Source of the DNA: Myxococcaceae bacterium
GTDB taxonomy: Bacteria > Myxococcota_A > Polyangia > Polyangiales > Ga0077539
Direction: 5' to 3'
Assembly: GCA_004297725.1 (NCBI GenBank)
Contig: SCUS01000041.1
Coordinates: 186,001 to 250,000 of the forward strand
DNA: 64,000 nt
How positions within the stretch are numbered: position 1 is the stretch's first letter; each line of letters begins with the position of its first letter. Position numbers and translations under genes: made by a program. This document shows, in pieces, positions 36,518 through 46,854 of this stretch. Below the pieces are notes generated by a model. The model had not been told where the DNA came from and made no database searches. It was given only the letters and a program-made list of their open reading frames with translations.

Positions 36518-38206
36518 GTGTTGAGCAACGTGGTGAGGTTCCTGGCGCTGATCGGCGCCCTCGTGTTCGTGCATGAGCTCGGTCACTTCGCGTGGGCGAA
36601 GGCGTACGGCATCAAGGTGCTGAAGTTCTCGCTCGGCTTCGGGCCGCGCATCTTCGGCATCCGCTACGGGGAGACCGACTACTGCATCGGCCTCGTCCCC
36701 TTCGGCGGCTTCGTGAAGATGCTCGGCGAAGACCCGAGCGACGAGATCCCCCACGAAGACCTCCCCCGCGCCTTCCACGCCCAGCCCCTCGCCCGGCGCT
36801 TCGTGGTCGTCCTGGCCGGGCCGCTGATGTCCCTTCTCTTCCCGGTGCTGCTCTACTTCGTCGCCCTCCTCGGGCGCAGCGACCTCACCGCCCCGGTCAT
36901 CGGAACCGTCGCCGCCGGCTACGCCGCCGCCGGGGTGCTCCTCCCGGGCGACCGCGTCACGGCCATCGACGGCGCCGCGGTGAGCTCCTTCGAGGAGGTG
37001 CGCGAGGCCATCGCCCGCTCTCCCCGCCACGCGCTCCGCTTCGACGTCGAACGCGGCGGGCAGCCCGTGACCGTGCGCGTCACCCCCGAGGCGGTCACCA
37101 CCGCGCTGCCCTTCAACGAGCGCGTGACCACTGGATTCCTGGGCGTCTCGCCGGGCTTCCCGCTGCCCGTCGTCGGGGTGCGCTCCCCGTCGCCCGCCGA
37201 CACCGCGGGACTGCGCACCTTCGACACCGTGACCATGTACCGGGGCGCCCCGGTGCGGCGCTGGGCCGACCTCGAGGCCGCCCTCACGCGCTCGCACGGC
37301 TCCACGGTGCCGCTCGCGTTCCTCCGACCGAGGGCCATCGAAGGGGCGCTCGGGGGCCTCGTCGACCTGGAGGTCTTCGACCCGGGCCTCGCGCAGATCG
37401 CCCCCGAGGCGGGCACCGGCGAGATGACCACCCGCACCGGCATCGAGCCCTCGGACCTCTACCTCTCGGACGTCGCGGCAGACAGCCCCGAGGCCCTCAT
37501 GGGGCTGCGCCGCGGGGCGCGCGTCATCTCCCTCGACGGCACGGTCCCTCCCTCCTGGGAGCGCTTCATCGCCGCGCTCACCGAGGGCCCCGCCCGCCTC
37601 CGCACGCTGCGCTTCGCCATCGACCGCCACGAGGCCGTCGGCGGCTTCTCGCTCCGCCCGGTGGTGATGACCGACGAGTTCGGCGAGCGCTCGGTGCACC
37701 TCCGCACGGGCCTCGAGCGCTGGCGCCCCATCGTCTCCGACCCGCCGATCGCCAACCCCGCCCCGGTCCGCTACGCCCTCTCCGGCGCGCTCTCCGAGAC
37801 CGCCGAGGCGATGCGCTTCCTCAGCCTCGGCATCGTGCGCATGCTCCAGGGCCGCGTGCCGGTGACCAGCGTGGGCGGCCCCATCGCCATCTACGACGCC
37901 TCGCGCAGCGTCGCCGTCGACGGCGTCTGGGGATACTTCCGCCTGATGGCCCTCATCAGCCTCAATCTGGGCCTGCTCAACCTGCTGCCGGTGCCCACCC
38001 TCGACGGCGGCCACCTGCTCTTCTTCGGCATGGAGGCCGTGATGCGCCGCCCGGTCCCGCTGCGGGTGCGCCAGGTGGCCTCGGTGCTCGGGCTGCTCCT
38101 GGTGGTCGGGGTGATGGTGCTCGCCTTCCGCAACGACCTCGAACGCAAGCTCGGCGGCGAGGTCAGGGTCGGTCGCGCATCTCCGACGGTACAGGCTAGA
38201 GTGTAG
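36518..38206 (+). CDS. rseP: Site-2 metalloprotease RseP
   Basis: This 562-residue inner-membrane zinc protease has HELGH near residues 19-23 in the first membrane helix and NLLPVPTLDGGH in the late helix. Two or more PDZ-like domains lie between (VGTVAAGYAAAGVLLPGD region; SDVAADSPEALMGL region). It probably performs regulated intramembrane proteolysis, as RseP cleaves anti-sigma factors in E. coli. It is about 110 residues longer than E. coli RseP (450). The GTG start at 36518 precedes the first helix; other GTG/TTG codons within 15 bp are possible. A small hypothetical gene follows 6 bp later. Confidence 0.9.
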   Translation: MLSNVVRFLALIGALVFVHELGHFAWAKAYGIKVLKFSLGFGPRIFGIRYGETDYCIGLVPFGGFVKMLGEDPSDEIPHEDLPRAFHAQPLARRFVVVLAGPLMSLLFPVLLYFVALLGRSDLTAPVIGTVAAGYAAAGVLLPGDRVTAIDGAAVSSFEEVREAIARSPRHALRFDVERGGQPVTVRVTPEAVTTALPFNERVTTGFLGVSPGFPLPVVGVRSPSPADTAGLRTFDTVTMYRGAPVRRWADLEAALTRSHGSTVPLAFLRPRAIEGALGGLVDLEVFDPGLAQIAPEAGTGEMTTRTGIEPSDLYLSDVAADSPEALMGLRRGARVISLDGTVPPSWERFIAALTEGPARLRTLRFAIDRHEAVGGFSLRPVVMTDEFGERSVHLRTGLERWRPIVSDPPIANPAPVRYALSGALSETAEAMRFLSLGIVRMLQGRVPVTSVGGPIAIYDASRSVAVDGVWGYFRLMALISLNLGLLNLLPVPTLDGGHLLFFGMEAVMRRPVPLRVRQVASVLGLLLVVGVMVLAFRNDLERKLGGEVRVGRASPTVQARV

Positions 38207-38212
38207 GACATC

Positions 38213-38878
38213 ATGCGACGCGCCCTCGAGATCGAGATCGAAGCCTGCGACGCCCTGCTGGGCCTGCTCCGCGTCCACGCCGCCGCGGAGGTGCACCGCT
38301 GGCCGTCGCACCTCTCCGGCGGGCTCTCGCTCGCCATCGACGACGAGATGGAGCGCCTGGAGCCCATCGTCCGCGACCTCGGCATCGCCTACCAGTGCCT
38401 CGAAGACCACGGCGTCGCGACCATCGACCGCACGCCGCAGTCGCGCTTCTCCGACGTCGACGGCGCCTTCCACCTGGTGGCCTGCCCCATCGTCATCAAC
38501 ATCGACCTCGACCCGCTGCGCATCGCCCTCGACCGCGGCGACCAGCCCACCCGCGAGGGGGCCATCGAGGTCGCCAACGCGCTGCGCACCGTGCTCGCCT
38601 CCCTCGCCCGAAGCGAGCTGCTCGTCTATCACAAGCTCGTCCTCGCAGGCGCCGAGCAGCCCGCCGACCGCGCGCTGCGCTTCGCCGACGCCTACCTCGC
38701 CGCCGCGTGGGCCAGCGCCCCCGCCCCGGAGCCCGCGCTCCCGTCGATGCTCCCGGTCGCCATCGGGTACGACCCGCACCCCGCGCTCTCCGGCGCCTCT
38801 CCGGGGGTCGGCCGTACCGCCGAGTCCACCGAGGTGTTCCGCCTCGACCTCGACCCCAACGCCCTGGAGGACGCATGA
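38213..38878 (+). CDS. Hypothetical protein downstream of rseP
   Basis: This 221-residue soluble protein shows no family I recognise. It is Leu/Ala/Asp-rich and largely helical in character, with a histidine-containing segment DVDGAFHLVACPIV and a Pro/Ala-rich tail. No signal peptide or membrane helix. It begins 6 bp after rseP and its stop overlaps the start of the next gene (ATGA), so it is co-transcribed with both. In function it may belong with the secreted metalloprotease cassette or with rseP; this cannot be decided from the sequence. Confidence 0.65.
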   Translation: MRRALEIEIEACDALLGLLRVHAAAEVHRWPSHLSGGLSLAIDDEMERLEPIVRDLGIAYQCLEDHGVATIDRTPQSRFSDVDGAFHLVACPIVINIDLDPLRIALDRGDQPTREGAIEVANALRTVLASLARSELLVYHKLVLAGAEQPADRALRFADAYLAAAWASAPAPEPALPSMLPVAIGYDPHPALSGASPGVGRTAESTEVFRLDLDPNALEDA

Positions 38879-39417
38879 CCCGTCGGGCCCGCGCGGCCGC
38901 CCTGGCCGCACTGCTCCTGGGCCTCGCTCCCGCCGCCGCCTCGGCCACCACCATCGTCCCGATCACCACCGAGGAGCTCACCCGGCGCTCGGACGAGGTG
39001 CTCGTCGCCACCGTGCGCGCCTCCACCTCCCGCTGGGAGCGCGGGCTGATCGTCACCGACCACGAGCTCGTCGTCGAGGCCTCCATCCGCGGCCGCACCG
39101 TCGTGCGCAGCACCGTCTTCGTCCGCACCCCCGGCGGCGTCGTGGGCCGCATCGCGCAGACCGTCCCCGACGCGCCGATGCTCGAGCTCAACCGCAGCTA
39201 CCTCTTCTTCCTCTCCGGCGGCGTCGGCCAGGTGCGCTACCTCGCGCACCTCACCGCGGCGGTGGTTCCGGTCGAGTCCACCGCCCGGGGCGAGCTCGTG
39301 GCCCGGCCGTCCTCGTCGCTCCTCGTCGACCGCTCGCAGCCCTCGCCCACCCCGGTCGCGCCGCCGCCGATGCCGCTGCCCGCGATGCTCGACCTCGTCC
39401 GCGCGGTGCCCCGTTGA
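38875..39417 (+). CDS. Exported protein upstream of matrixin-like protease
   Basis: This 180-residue protein has a Sec signal peptide (about residues 1-24, ending AAASA-TT) and a mature beta-rich domain of about 155 residues: TTEELTRRSDEVLVATV, then TVFVRTPGG and YLFFLSGG. I do not recognise a named family. It is coupled at both ends: its ATG overlaps the previous stop, and its own TGA overlaps the TTG start of the metalloprotease gene. This tight link suggests a dedicated chaperone, inhibitor or partner for that protease, which is an inference. Confidence 0.7.
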   Translation: MTRRARAAALAALLLGLAPAAASATTIVPITTEELTRRSDEVLVATVRASTSRWERGLIVTDHELVVEASIRGRTVVRSTVFVRTPGGVVGRIAQTVPDAPMLELNRSYLFFLSGGVGQVRYLAHLTAAVVPVESTARGELVARPSSSLLVDRSQPSPTPVAPPPMPLPAMLDLVRAVPR

Positions 39418-40331
39418 GGCGCCTCGTCGCGACCGCCGCGCTGCTCGCCTCCTTCGGCGCCGCGTCCCCCGCGCAGGCCTTCTGCCGCACGATGACCTCC
39501 CGCGTCCGCGCCCAGGAGGGCGAGTGCCCGATGTACGGCGTCGCCCTCTCCTGGCGAAACCTCTGCACGGGCTACGCGCTCTACCGGGCCAACCTGCCGA
39601 TGGGCCTGACGATGCCCGACCTCGACCGCATCACCGCCTCGTCGACCGGCGCCTGGGGCCGCGTCGCCTGCGACGACAACGGCCGAGAGCCCCAGTACTA
39701 CCGCATCGTCCCCAACGGAACGACCTCCAACCCCACCGGCTACAACCCCTTCGGATCGAACTCCAACACCGTGGCCTTCCGGCCGAGGTGGGAGGACGAC
39801 GCGCTCCACCGGCCGGGCACCATCGCCATCACCGTGGTCACCTTCGACTCGCTCACCGGCGAGATCTTCGACGCCGACATCGAGCTCAACAGCCGCGCCA
39901 GCGCCAACCCCGGGGGCTTCGTCTTCGCCTCGGGGCGCATGCCCGAGCCCGACGAGTGCGACCTCCAGACGATCCTCACCCACGAGTTTGGCCACTTCCT
40001 CGGCCTCGCCCACTCCGACATCTCCCGCGCGGTGATGTACCCGACCGCGGGCCTCGGCGAGATCCGCAGCGACCTCAACAGCGACGACTCCGCCGGCGTG
40101 TGCGCCATCTACCCCGAGCGCGCGACCCCGCCGGGGCGCTGCATCGGCGTCCCCTACGGCGGCCTCGCCACCACGCCGGGCGGCGCCACCGTCGTCGGCC
40201 CCAACAACGTCTCCTGCGCCGTCGGTCGCAGCCCTCGCGGCGCACCCGGCGCGATCGCCCTCGCCCTGCTCGGCCTCGCGGTCGCGCTCCGCCGTCGACG
40301 GTGTGAATCGCGATTGACGCCCGGAGCGTGA
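39414..40331 (+). CDS. Secreted matrixin-like zinc metalloprotease with C-terminal membrane/Arg tail
   Basis: This 305-residue protein has a signal peptide (ending AQAFC region, about residue 22) and an M10-type zinc site HEFGHFLGLAH (His190, Glu191, His194, His200) with a Met-turn in AVMYP (Met208). The C-terminus holds a hydrophobic helix followed by LRRRRC, resembling a MYXO-CTERM-like sorting tail: Cys, helix, Arg cluster. The protein is probably exported and tethered. The TTG start at 39414 overlaps the preceding TGA; no better start gives a signal peptide. About 184 bp lie between its stop and the sigma-factor gene, with no clear promoter visible. Confidence 0.82.
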   Translation: MRRLVATAALLASFGAASPAQAFCRTMTSRVRAQEGECPMYGVALSWRNLCTGYALYRANLPMGLTMPDLDRITASSTGAWGRVACDDNGREPQYYRIVPNGTTSNPTGYNPFGSNSNTVAFRPRWEDDALHRPGTIAITVVTFDSLTGEIFDADIELNSRASANPGGFVFASGRMPEPDECDLQTILTHEFGHFLGLAHSDISRAVMYPTAGLGEIRSDLNSDDSAGVCAIYPERATPPGRCIGVPYGGLATTPGGATVVGPNNVSCAVGRSPRGAPGAIALALLGLAVALRRRRCESRLTPGA

Positions 40332-40515
40332 CGTCTCGCTCGCGGCGCTCCGCTCACACCGGGCTGTGAACGATCGTCCACGAGCGAGGGGCCCGCGACG
40401 GCCCCGCGGTTGAACGCCAGCCGCGCGGGTTCTCTTCGCTCCCGCCGCTGATTTTGTGGGTCTTCGTTGTTGGTACGACGGCTGCTCTATCGCCTTCCCG
40501 GAGGCGACGAGCGCA

Positions 40516-41124
40516 ATGACCCAACCGACCAACGAGACTACGCAGACCGACCGGGAACTCATCACCAGATTGCTGCGCGGCGACGCCGCAGGCTGGCGGG
40601 AGTTCCAGGTGCGCTTCGACCGCCTGGTACGGCGGCAGGTCGAGCGCGTCTGTCGCGGCTTCGCGCGAGCCCTGGGCAGCGACGAGATGGAGGAGATCCG
40701 CGCGGAGTTCTACCTCTCGCTGGTCGACCGCGAGATGCGCAAGCTCCGGCTCTTCGACCCGACGCGCGGGCTCAAGCTCTCGAGCTGGGTGGCGCTGCTC
40801 GCGGGCAACGCCGCGCGGGACTTCCTTCGCGCCCACCGCCGCCGCCCGGCGACGCTCAGCGCCACCGGCGAGGTCGACCGCGTCGACGAGCGCGACCTCT
40901 TCGAGGACACCGCCTCCCGAGAGCGCTGCGGCCGCGCCCTCGACGCGCTCCGCACCTTCTCGCCGCACGACCAGCGGCTGCTGCTGATGCTCCACGTCGA
41001 GGAGGCCTCGGTCGACGACATCGCCCGCTCCTGCGGCGGATCGGAGAAGACCGTCTACACCCGAGCGCACCGCATCCGTGCCCAGGTGCGCCAGCGCTGC
41101 AACCCCGCCGCCCTCGCCGCCTGA
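40516..41124 (+). CDS. ECF-like sigma-70 family factor
   Basis: This 202-residue protein has sigma region 2 (about residues 18-100, with DEMEEIRAEFYLSLVD and LSSWVALLAGNAARDFLR) and region 4 (about 135-190, with DDIARSCGGSEKTVYTRAHRIRAQV, quoted as helix-turn-helix). There is no region 1.1 or clear region 3, as in ECF sigma factors. No anti-sigma gene is next to it. A putative rhomboid protease gene follows 99 bp downstream and rseP lies 2.3 kb upstream, so membrane-protease control is possible. ATG 40516 fits the normal ECF N-terminus; an upstream in-frame ATG at 40456 would add 20 residues. Confidence 0.83.
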   Translation: MTQPTNETTQTDRELITRLLRGDAAGWREFQVRFDRLVRRQVERVCRGFARALGSDEMEEIRAEFYLSLVDREMRKLRLFDPTRGLKLSSWVALLAGNAARDFLRAHRRRPATLSATGEVDRVDERDLFEDTASRERCGRALDALRTFSPHDQRLLLMLHVEEASVDDIARSCGGSEKTVYTRAHRIRAQVRQRCNPAALAA

Positions 41125-41223
41125 GAGCTCCGCTCCCCTCGCGCCGCCCTCACCCCCCCTCCGCTGCCCCAAAGTTCCGCGCCGCTGCGCCGCCCCCGCT
41201 ACGGTGCCTCCACGAAGCTCGCG

Positions 41224-41802
41224 ATGCGGCCCCCGCTCACCACCCCATCCCCTGTGACCTGGTCGCTCGGCGTCGCGCTCGTGGCCGCCCACGTGGCCCG
41301 GCGCCTCGCCCACCACACGGGGCCAGACGCCCTCGTCCGCTGGGGCGCGATCCGCTCGGGCGAGCATCGCCTCGCGGACGCCTGGCGCCTCGCCGCGCAC
41401 GGGTGGCTGCACGTCCACGCGATCCACCTCGCGCTCAACCTCGTGCCGCTGCTCCTGCTCGGTCCGTGGATCGAGCAGCGCGTGGGCCGCCGTCGCCTGG
41501 CCGCCACATGGACCCTCGCCACCGTCGCGGGCGGCCTGCTCTCGGCCTCCACCGCCCCCTCCGGCGCGCTCATCGTCGGCGCCTCCGGCGGCAGCTTCGG
41601 CCTCCTCGGGTTCACCCTCGCGCAGCTCTCCGGCGCGCCCTCTCGCGGCCGCACGGCCCTCGCCGTCTTCGTCGCCGCGCACCTGCTCGCCGACCTCACC
41701 GACCCGGGCGCCGCGCTCTCCGCGCACCTGGGCGGCGCCCTCACCGGCGCCATCGCGGGGCTGGTGTTCAGGCCGCGCGAGGCCGCCGTCACGACGGGCT
41801 GA
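41224..41802 (+). CDS. Rhomboid family intramembrane serine protease
   Basis: This 192-residue polytopic protein has rhomboid features: HxxxN at His68-Asn72 in the second helix, the nucleophile Ser121 in GASGG, and the likely catalytic His168 in SAHLGG of the last helix. It has about six helices and a short N-terminal tail. Rhomboids cleave helical membrane proteins. ATG 41224 is the first start, 99 bp after the sigma-factor gene, and is preceded by no strong ribosome binding site. Its stop (41802) abuts directly the stop of the convergent vWA lipoprotein gene. Confidence 0.82.
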   Translation: MRPPLTTPSPVTWSLGVALVAAHVARRLAHHTGPDALVRWGAIRSGEHRLADAWRLAAHGWLHVHAIHLALNLVPLLLLGPWIEQRVGRRRLAATWTLATVAGGLLSASTAPSGALIVGASGGSFGLLGFTLAQLSGAPSRGRTALAVFVAAHLLADLTDPGAALSAHLGGALTGAIAGLVFRPREAAVTTG

Positions 41803-42897
41803 TCAGCGCGCCGGGTCGCAGCCCAGTCGGAGTCGCACGGAGGTCGCGCCCGAGGAGGCGCGGTCGCACGCCGCGCCGAAGAGCGTGAGGGTGGTGCGCT
41901 CCGCGTCGGTCCAGTCCCAGCCGTTCTGACGATCGGGGTCGCGAGCGAGGGCCGCGCCCGCGAGGGTGACGCTCACCGTCGCGCTCGGAGGGACCGCGGA
42001 CGGCACCCCGAACACGCAGCGCGACACCTGCCGCTGGATCTGGTCGAAGGCGCTGAGCAGGTCGGCCGGCCGCCGGACGCTGTAGTAGGGCCGGGTCGCG
42101 GTGGCGGGGTTGGGCCGACCGCCGGCCACCGCGAGCTGCGAGAGCACGGTGATGAGCTCGGGCTGGTTGTCGCCATCGATGCCGACGACGTAGGTGGGGA
42201 CGCCCTGCGCCGCGAGGCGGGCGACCTCCGAGACGGTGCGGCCGTCGTCGAGGCAGAGGGAGGGGTCGTCCTCGCACTGCTGCTGCCCTGTCCCTCCGAG
42301 GGCGGTGCAGGTGCAGCGGGCGCCGTCGAGCGCGCCGTTGCAGTTGGGCGCGCCGTCCGTGGCCAGCAGGATCGCGCGAAACCTCCGCGGCGCCGCGCGG
42401 CCGAGGAGGTAGCGCCCGGCGGACTGCACCCCGAGCCAGGTCGGCGTGCGGCCGTTGGGCTCCGTGCGGCTGAAGCGCATCAGCACCGGCAGGGCCTGCG
42501 AGAGGCCGGGGTTGAGGTCAGGCGTCGCGCCCACCGCGCAGATGCCGGTGCCACCGATGCCGGGGAAGAACTGCAGCCCCATGGCGATGCGGTCCTGGTA
42601 GCGGGGGAGCGTGGCCGCGAGGGCGTCGCGCAGGACGTCCCAGCGGCGGGGCGATCCTGAGCCGCCGAGGAGGTCGCGCTCCATCGAGGTCGAGCGATCG
42701 GCGAGGAGGAGCAGCTCGACGGAGGAGGGCGTGGCGTCGACGACCTGCGGGGTGCACACGTCGACGGTGGGCGCGTCGGGCCGGTCGACGCGGACGACGT
42801 CGACGCTGGCGTCCACGAGGAGCCCGGTCTTCGCGCCGCAGGACAGCAGCGCCGTCGAGAGCGCCGTGAGGACCAGCAGGGCTGCGCGGTCGCTCAT
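41803..42897 (-). CDS. vWA-domain lipoprotein
   Basis: This 364-residue protein has a signal peptide ending ALLSC (Cys20), a Val/Asp-rich linker (about 25-50), and a vWA domain with the metal site DRSTS (in LLADRSTSM) and LLATDGAPN. Cys-rich loops (CTCTALGGTGQQQC, CEDDPSLC) suggest disulfides in an exported domain. The remainder is a beta-rich C-terminal domain. It probably binds protein partners at the cell surface. It is the last gene of the minus-strand run that starts at aroA and is 12 bp from the AI-2E-type transporter gene, so it is likely co-transcribed with it. Confidence 0.82.
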   Translation of the reverse strand: MSDRAALLVLTALSTALLSCGAKTGLLVDASVDVVRVDRPDAPTVDVCTPQVVDATPSSVELLLLADRSTSMERDLLGGSGSPRRWDVLRDALAATLPRYQDRIAMGLQFFPGIGGTGICAVGATPDLNPGLSQALPVLMRFSRTEPNGRTPTWLGVQSAGRYLLGRAAPRRFRAILLATDGAPNCNGALDGARCTCTALGGTGQQQCEDDPSLCLDDGRTVSEVARLAAQGVPTYVVGIDGDNQPELITVLSQLAVAGGRPNPATATRPYYSVRRPADLLSAFDQIQRQVSRCVFGVPSAVPPSATVSVTLAGAALARDPDRQNGWDWTDAERTTLTLFGAACDRASSGATSVRLRLGCDPAR

Positions 42898-42909
42898 CGG
42901 TGCCGCTCC

Positions 42910-44175
42910 TCAGGAGACCGAGTCCGTCGCCGGCTCGCCGTAGCCCAGCGCGTACCCGCGCCAGTGCAGAAACAGGGTCTGCGCGATGGACATCACCGGC
43001 ACCGCGAGGAGCGCGCCCAGGATGCCGAAGGCGTGCTCTCCGGCGAGCAGCGAGAACACCACCAGCACGGGGTGGATCTTCGCCTGGTCGCCCATGATCT
43101 TGGGGTTGAGCAGGTTGGCCTCGAGCTGGTGGATGCCGATGATCCAGAGCAGCACGAAGAACGCGGTGCCGAAGCCCTGCGTGAGCCCGAGGGCGACCGC
43201 CGGAATCGAGCTGAGCACGGTGCCGAAGATGGGGATCAGCGAGAAGACCGTCGCGACCACCGCCAGCGTGGGCCAGTACTTGAGGTCGGCCAGCGCGAAG
43301 CCGACGGCGCTCAGCGAGCCGTTGACGAGGCAGATGATGAGCTGCCCCCGCACCACCCCGGAGAGCCCCCGGTCGAGGCGCCGCAGCAGGCTGTCGAAGG
43401 CGGCGCGAGACTCCGGCCGCACCAGCGAGCGGAGGAAGCCGAGCACCCGCGCCTCGGTGACCAGCAGGTACGCGCTGACCATCAGGGTCATGAAGAAGTT
43501 GAAGATGCCGCCGATGACGCCGCCGATGATGCCCCGGCCCACGCGCAGCACGTCGGCCACGTGGCCCTGCCCCAGCTTCTGGAGCTCCCGCTGCAGCGTG
43601 GCCCCCTCGCCCTGCACCCTCGGCCGGGGGCGCAGCGCCCAGTGCGCGTCGTCGACCCGCTCGATCACCACGCCGTCCGGCGGGAGCGTCACCCGGTAGA
43701 CCCCGCCGGGCTCCGGGCTCACCCGCAGCGCGCCGTCGTCCGGCGTCCGCTCGCTCGAGGGGGCCTCGGGCTCCTCCCTCGGCGGCGTCGCGACCACCGC
43801 GCCCTGCACCCTCGCCACCAGCGAGCGCACCCTGGGCATCCAGTCGCGCTCGGCCCGATGCCGCAGCGCGGGCAGCTCGTGGACCGCGAAGGAGCGCGCC
43901 TCGGAGACCACCCTCGGCGTCACCACGAGCAGGGTGACCACCATGGTCGTGACCAGCGTCACGTAGATGGCCAGCACCGCGCCCCAGCGGGGCAGCGCGC
44001 GGCCGCCGAACTTCACCCTCGTGAGGGAGCCCACCACAGGGTGAAGCACGTACGCGAGCAGCAGGCCGAGCACGAAGGGCAGCAGCACCGCCCGCGACGC
44101 CACGACCACGGCGGCGATGACCGCGAGCGAGACGACGGCGAAGATCACCCTGCGGCGGCGTACGACGTCGATCAT
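42910..44175 (-). CDS. AI-2E family transporter (TqsA-like)
   Basis: This 421-residue inner-membrane protein has the AI-2E (UPF0118) layout: helices near the N-terminus (VLLPFVLGLLLAYVLHPVVG), a long soluble insert (about 105-215), then a helix cluster with SAYLLVTEARV, RGQLIICLVNG and HQLEANLLNPKIMG. The name refers to autoinducer-2 exporters, but most members carry other solutes or ions (e.g. Na+/H+ antiport), so the substrate is uncertain. Its ATG overlaps the HIT gene stop as ATGA. The longer upstream frame is a shadow of the HIT gene. Confidence 0.88.
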   Translation of the reverse strand: MIDVVRRRRVIFAVVSLAVIAAVVVASRAVLLPFVLGLLLAYVLHPVVGSLTRVKFGGRALPRWGAVLAIYVTLVTTMVVTLLVVTPRVVSEARSFAVHELPALRHRAERDWMPRVRSLVARVQGAVVATPPREEPEAPSSERTPDDGALRVSPEPGGVYRVTLPPDGVVIERVDDAHWALRPRPRVQGEGATLQRELQKLGQGHVADVLRVGRGIIGGVIGGIFNFFMTLMVSAYLLVTEARVLGFLRSLVRPESRAAFDSLLRRLDRGLSGVVRGQLIICLVNGSLSAVGFALADLKYWPTLAVVATVFSLIPIFGTVLSSIPAVALGLTQGFGTAFFVLLWIIGIHQLEANLLNPKIMGDQAKIHPVLVVFSLLAGEHAFGILGALLAVPVMSIAQTLFLHWRGYALGYGEPATDSVS

Positions 44176-44747
44176 CGGCTCGGCCCGCCCTTCTTCGGGC
44201 CGCGGCGCCGGGCGACGGGGGCGTCCGGGGGAGAGTCGCCGAGCGGCCGGAAGTAGGGGACGAGGCGGTTCCAGGTGGCGTCGAGGGCCTCGGGCATCAC
44301 CCTCAGGTCGGCCACGACGGGCATGAAGTTCATGTCGCCGCGCCACCGCGGGACGATGTGCACGTGCAGGTGCTCGGCGATGCCCGCGCCCGCCGACGAG
44401 CCGAGGTTGATGCCGATGTTGAGCCCCTCGGCGTTGACCGCGACCTTCAGCGCCGACGCCGAGGCGCGCACCAGCTCGAAGAGCGAGGCGTGCTCCTCGG
44501 GGCTGAGCTCGCCGAGGTCGCTCGCGTGGCGCGTGGGCACCACCATCAAATGCCCCGACGCGAAGGGGTATTTGTTGAGCATCACGAAGGCGTCACGGCG
44601 GACGCAGAGCACCAGCCGCTCGGCGAAGCGCGCAGGGTCCTCCGAGGGATAGCGGCAGAAGATGCATCCAGGCTCCTTGGGGCCGCGGATGTACTCCATC
44701 CGCCACGGGGCCCAGAGCCGTCCGGGCTTGTCACTTGGGCTGCTCAC
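44172..44747 (-). CDS. HIT-family nucleotide hydrolase
   Basis: This 191-residue protein has a histidine triad HLHVHIVP (His126, 128 and 130) and a Zn-type CxxC (Cys28, Cys31) in EPGCIFCRYP. Together with the N-terminal RLWAPWRMEYI it resembles the bacterial/archaeal HIT group related to AP4A phosphorylase or Fhit. These enzymes split nucleotide-phosphate bonds. GTG 44747 is chosen because family members begin just before RLWAPWRMEY; an ATG at 44810 would add 21 unsupported residues. It lies 142 bp downstream of rpsA and is coupled to the transporter gene. Confidence 0.88.
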   Translation of the reverse strand: MSSPSDKPGRLWAPWRMEYIRGPKEPGCIFCRYPSEDPARFAERLVLCVRRDAFVMLNKYPFASGHLMVVPTRHASDLGELSPEEHASLFELVRASASALKVAVNAEGLNIGINLGSSAGAGIAEHLHVHIVPRWRGDMNFMPVVADLRVMPEALDATWNRLVPYFRPLGDSPPDAPVARRRGPKKGGPSR

Positions 44748-44889
44748 GATGGCGGCGCAGGTTCGCCCGCGGGCGCGCGGGACGCAACCCAACTCCGCGG
44801 CGGAGCCCATCTCTACGAGAGGGGCGCCGCGCGAAGGGGCTTCAGGGGATGGTGGTGAGGGGACTAGCGAGGAGGGAGAGGCGCGGAGC

Positions 44890-46659
<1,770 letters not shown>

Positions 46660-46825
46660 GCAGTCGTTCTCTGACCTGTTCCCCCTCGCGCGCCCTGCTT
46701 GGACACCCTGAGAGTCCGCCACGACGACCATCGCCGCGCGAGACACCCAACGGATACAAGGCACTGTAAAACTTAGCCCGAGGAGAGTGATGGGTCGGTG
46801 AAACCCTTTAGGGCCAGTGCGGGGT

Positions 46826-46854
46826 CTGTTAGAGCAAACCCCAAAACCTGTCAA
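46826..46854 (-). promoter_or_regulatory. Candidate rpsA promoter
   Basis: On the minus strand TTGACA (46849-46854) is followed after exactly 17 bp by TAACAG (46826-46831). The -35 overlaps the cmk stop codon. It would give rpsA a separate transcript with a leader of about 160 bases. Confidence 0.5.

Noticed and set aside
40306..40315. AATCGCGATT palindrome as an operator
   Set aside because: It lies inside the metalloprotease coding region, far from any start, and is short enough to be chance.
42910..44175. A quorum-sensing AI-2 exporter
   Set aside because: The AI-2E family name does not prove AI-2 transport; no luxS or lsr-type gene is nearby.
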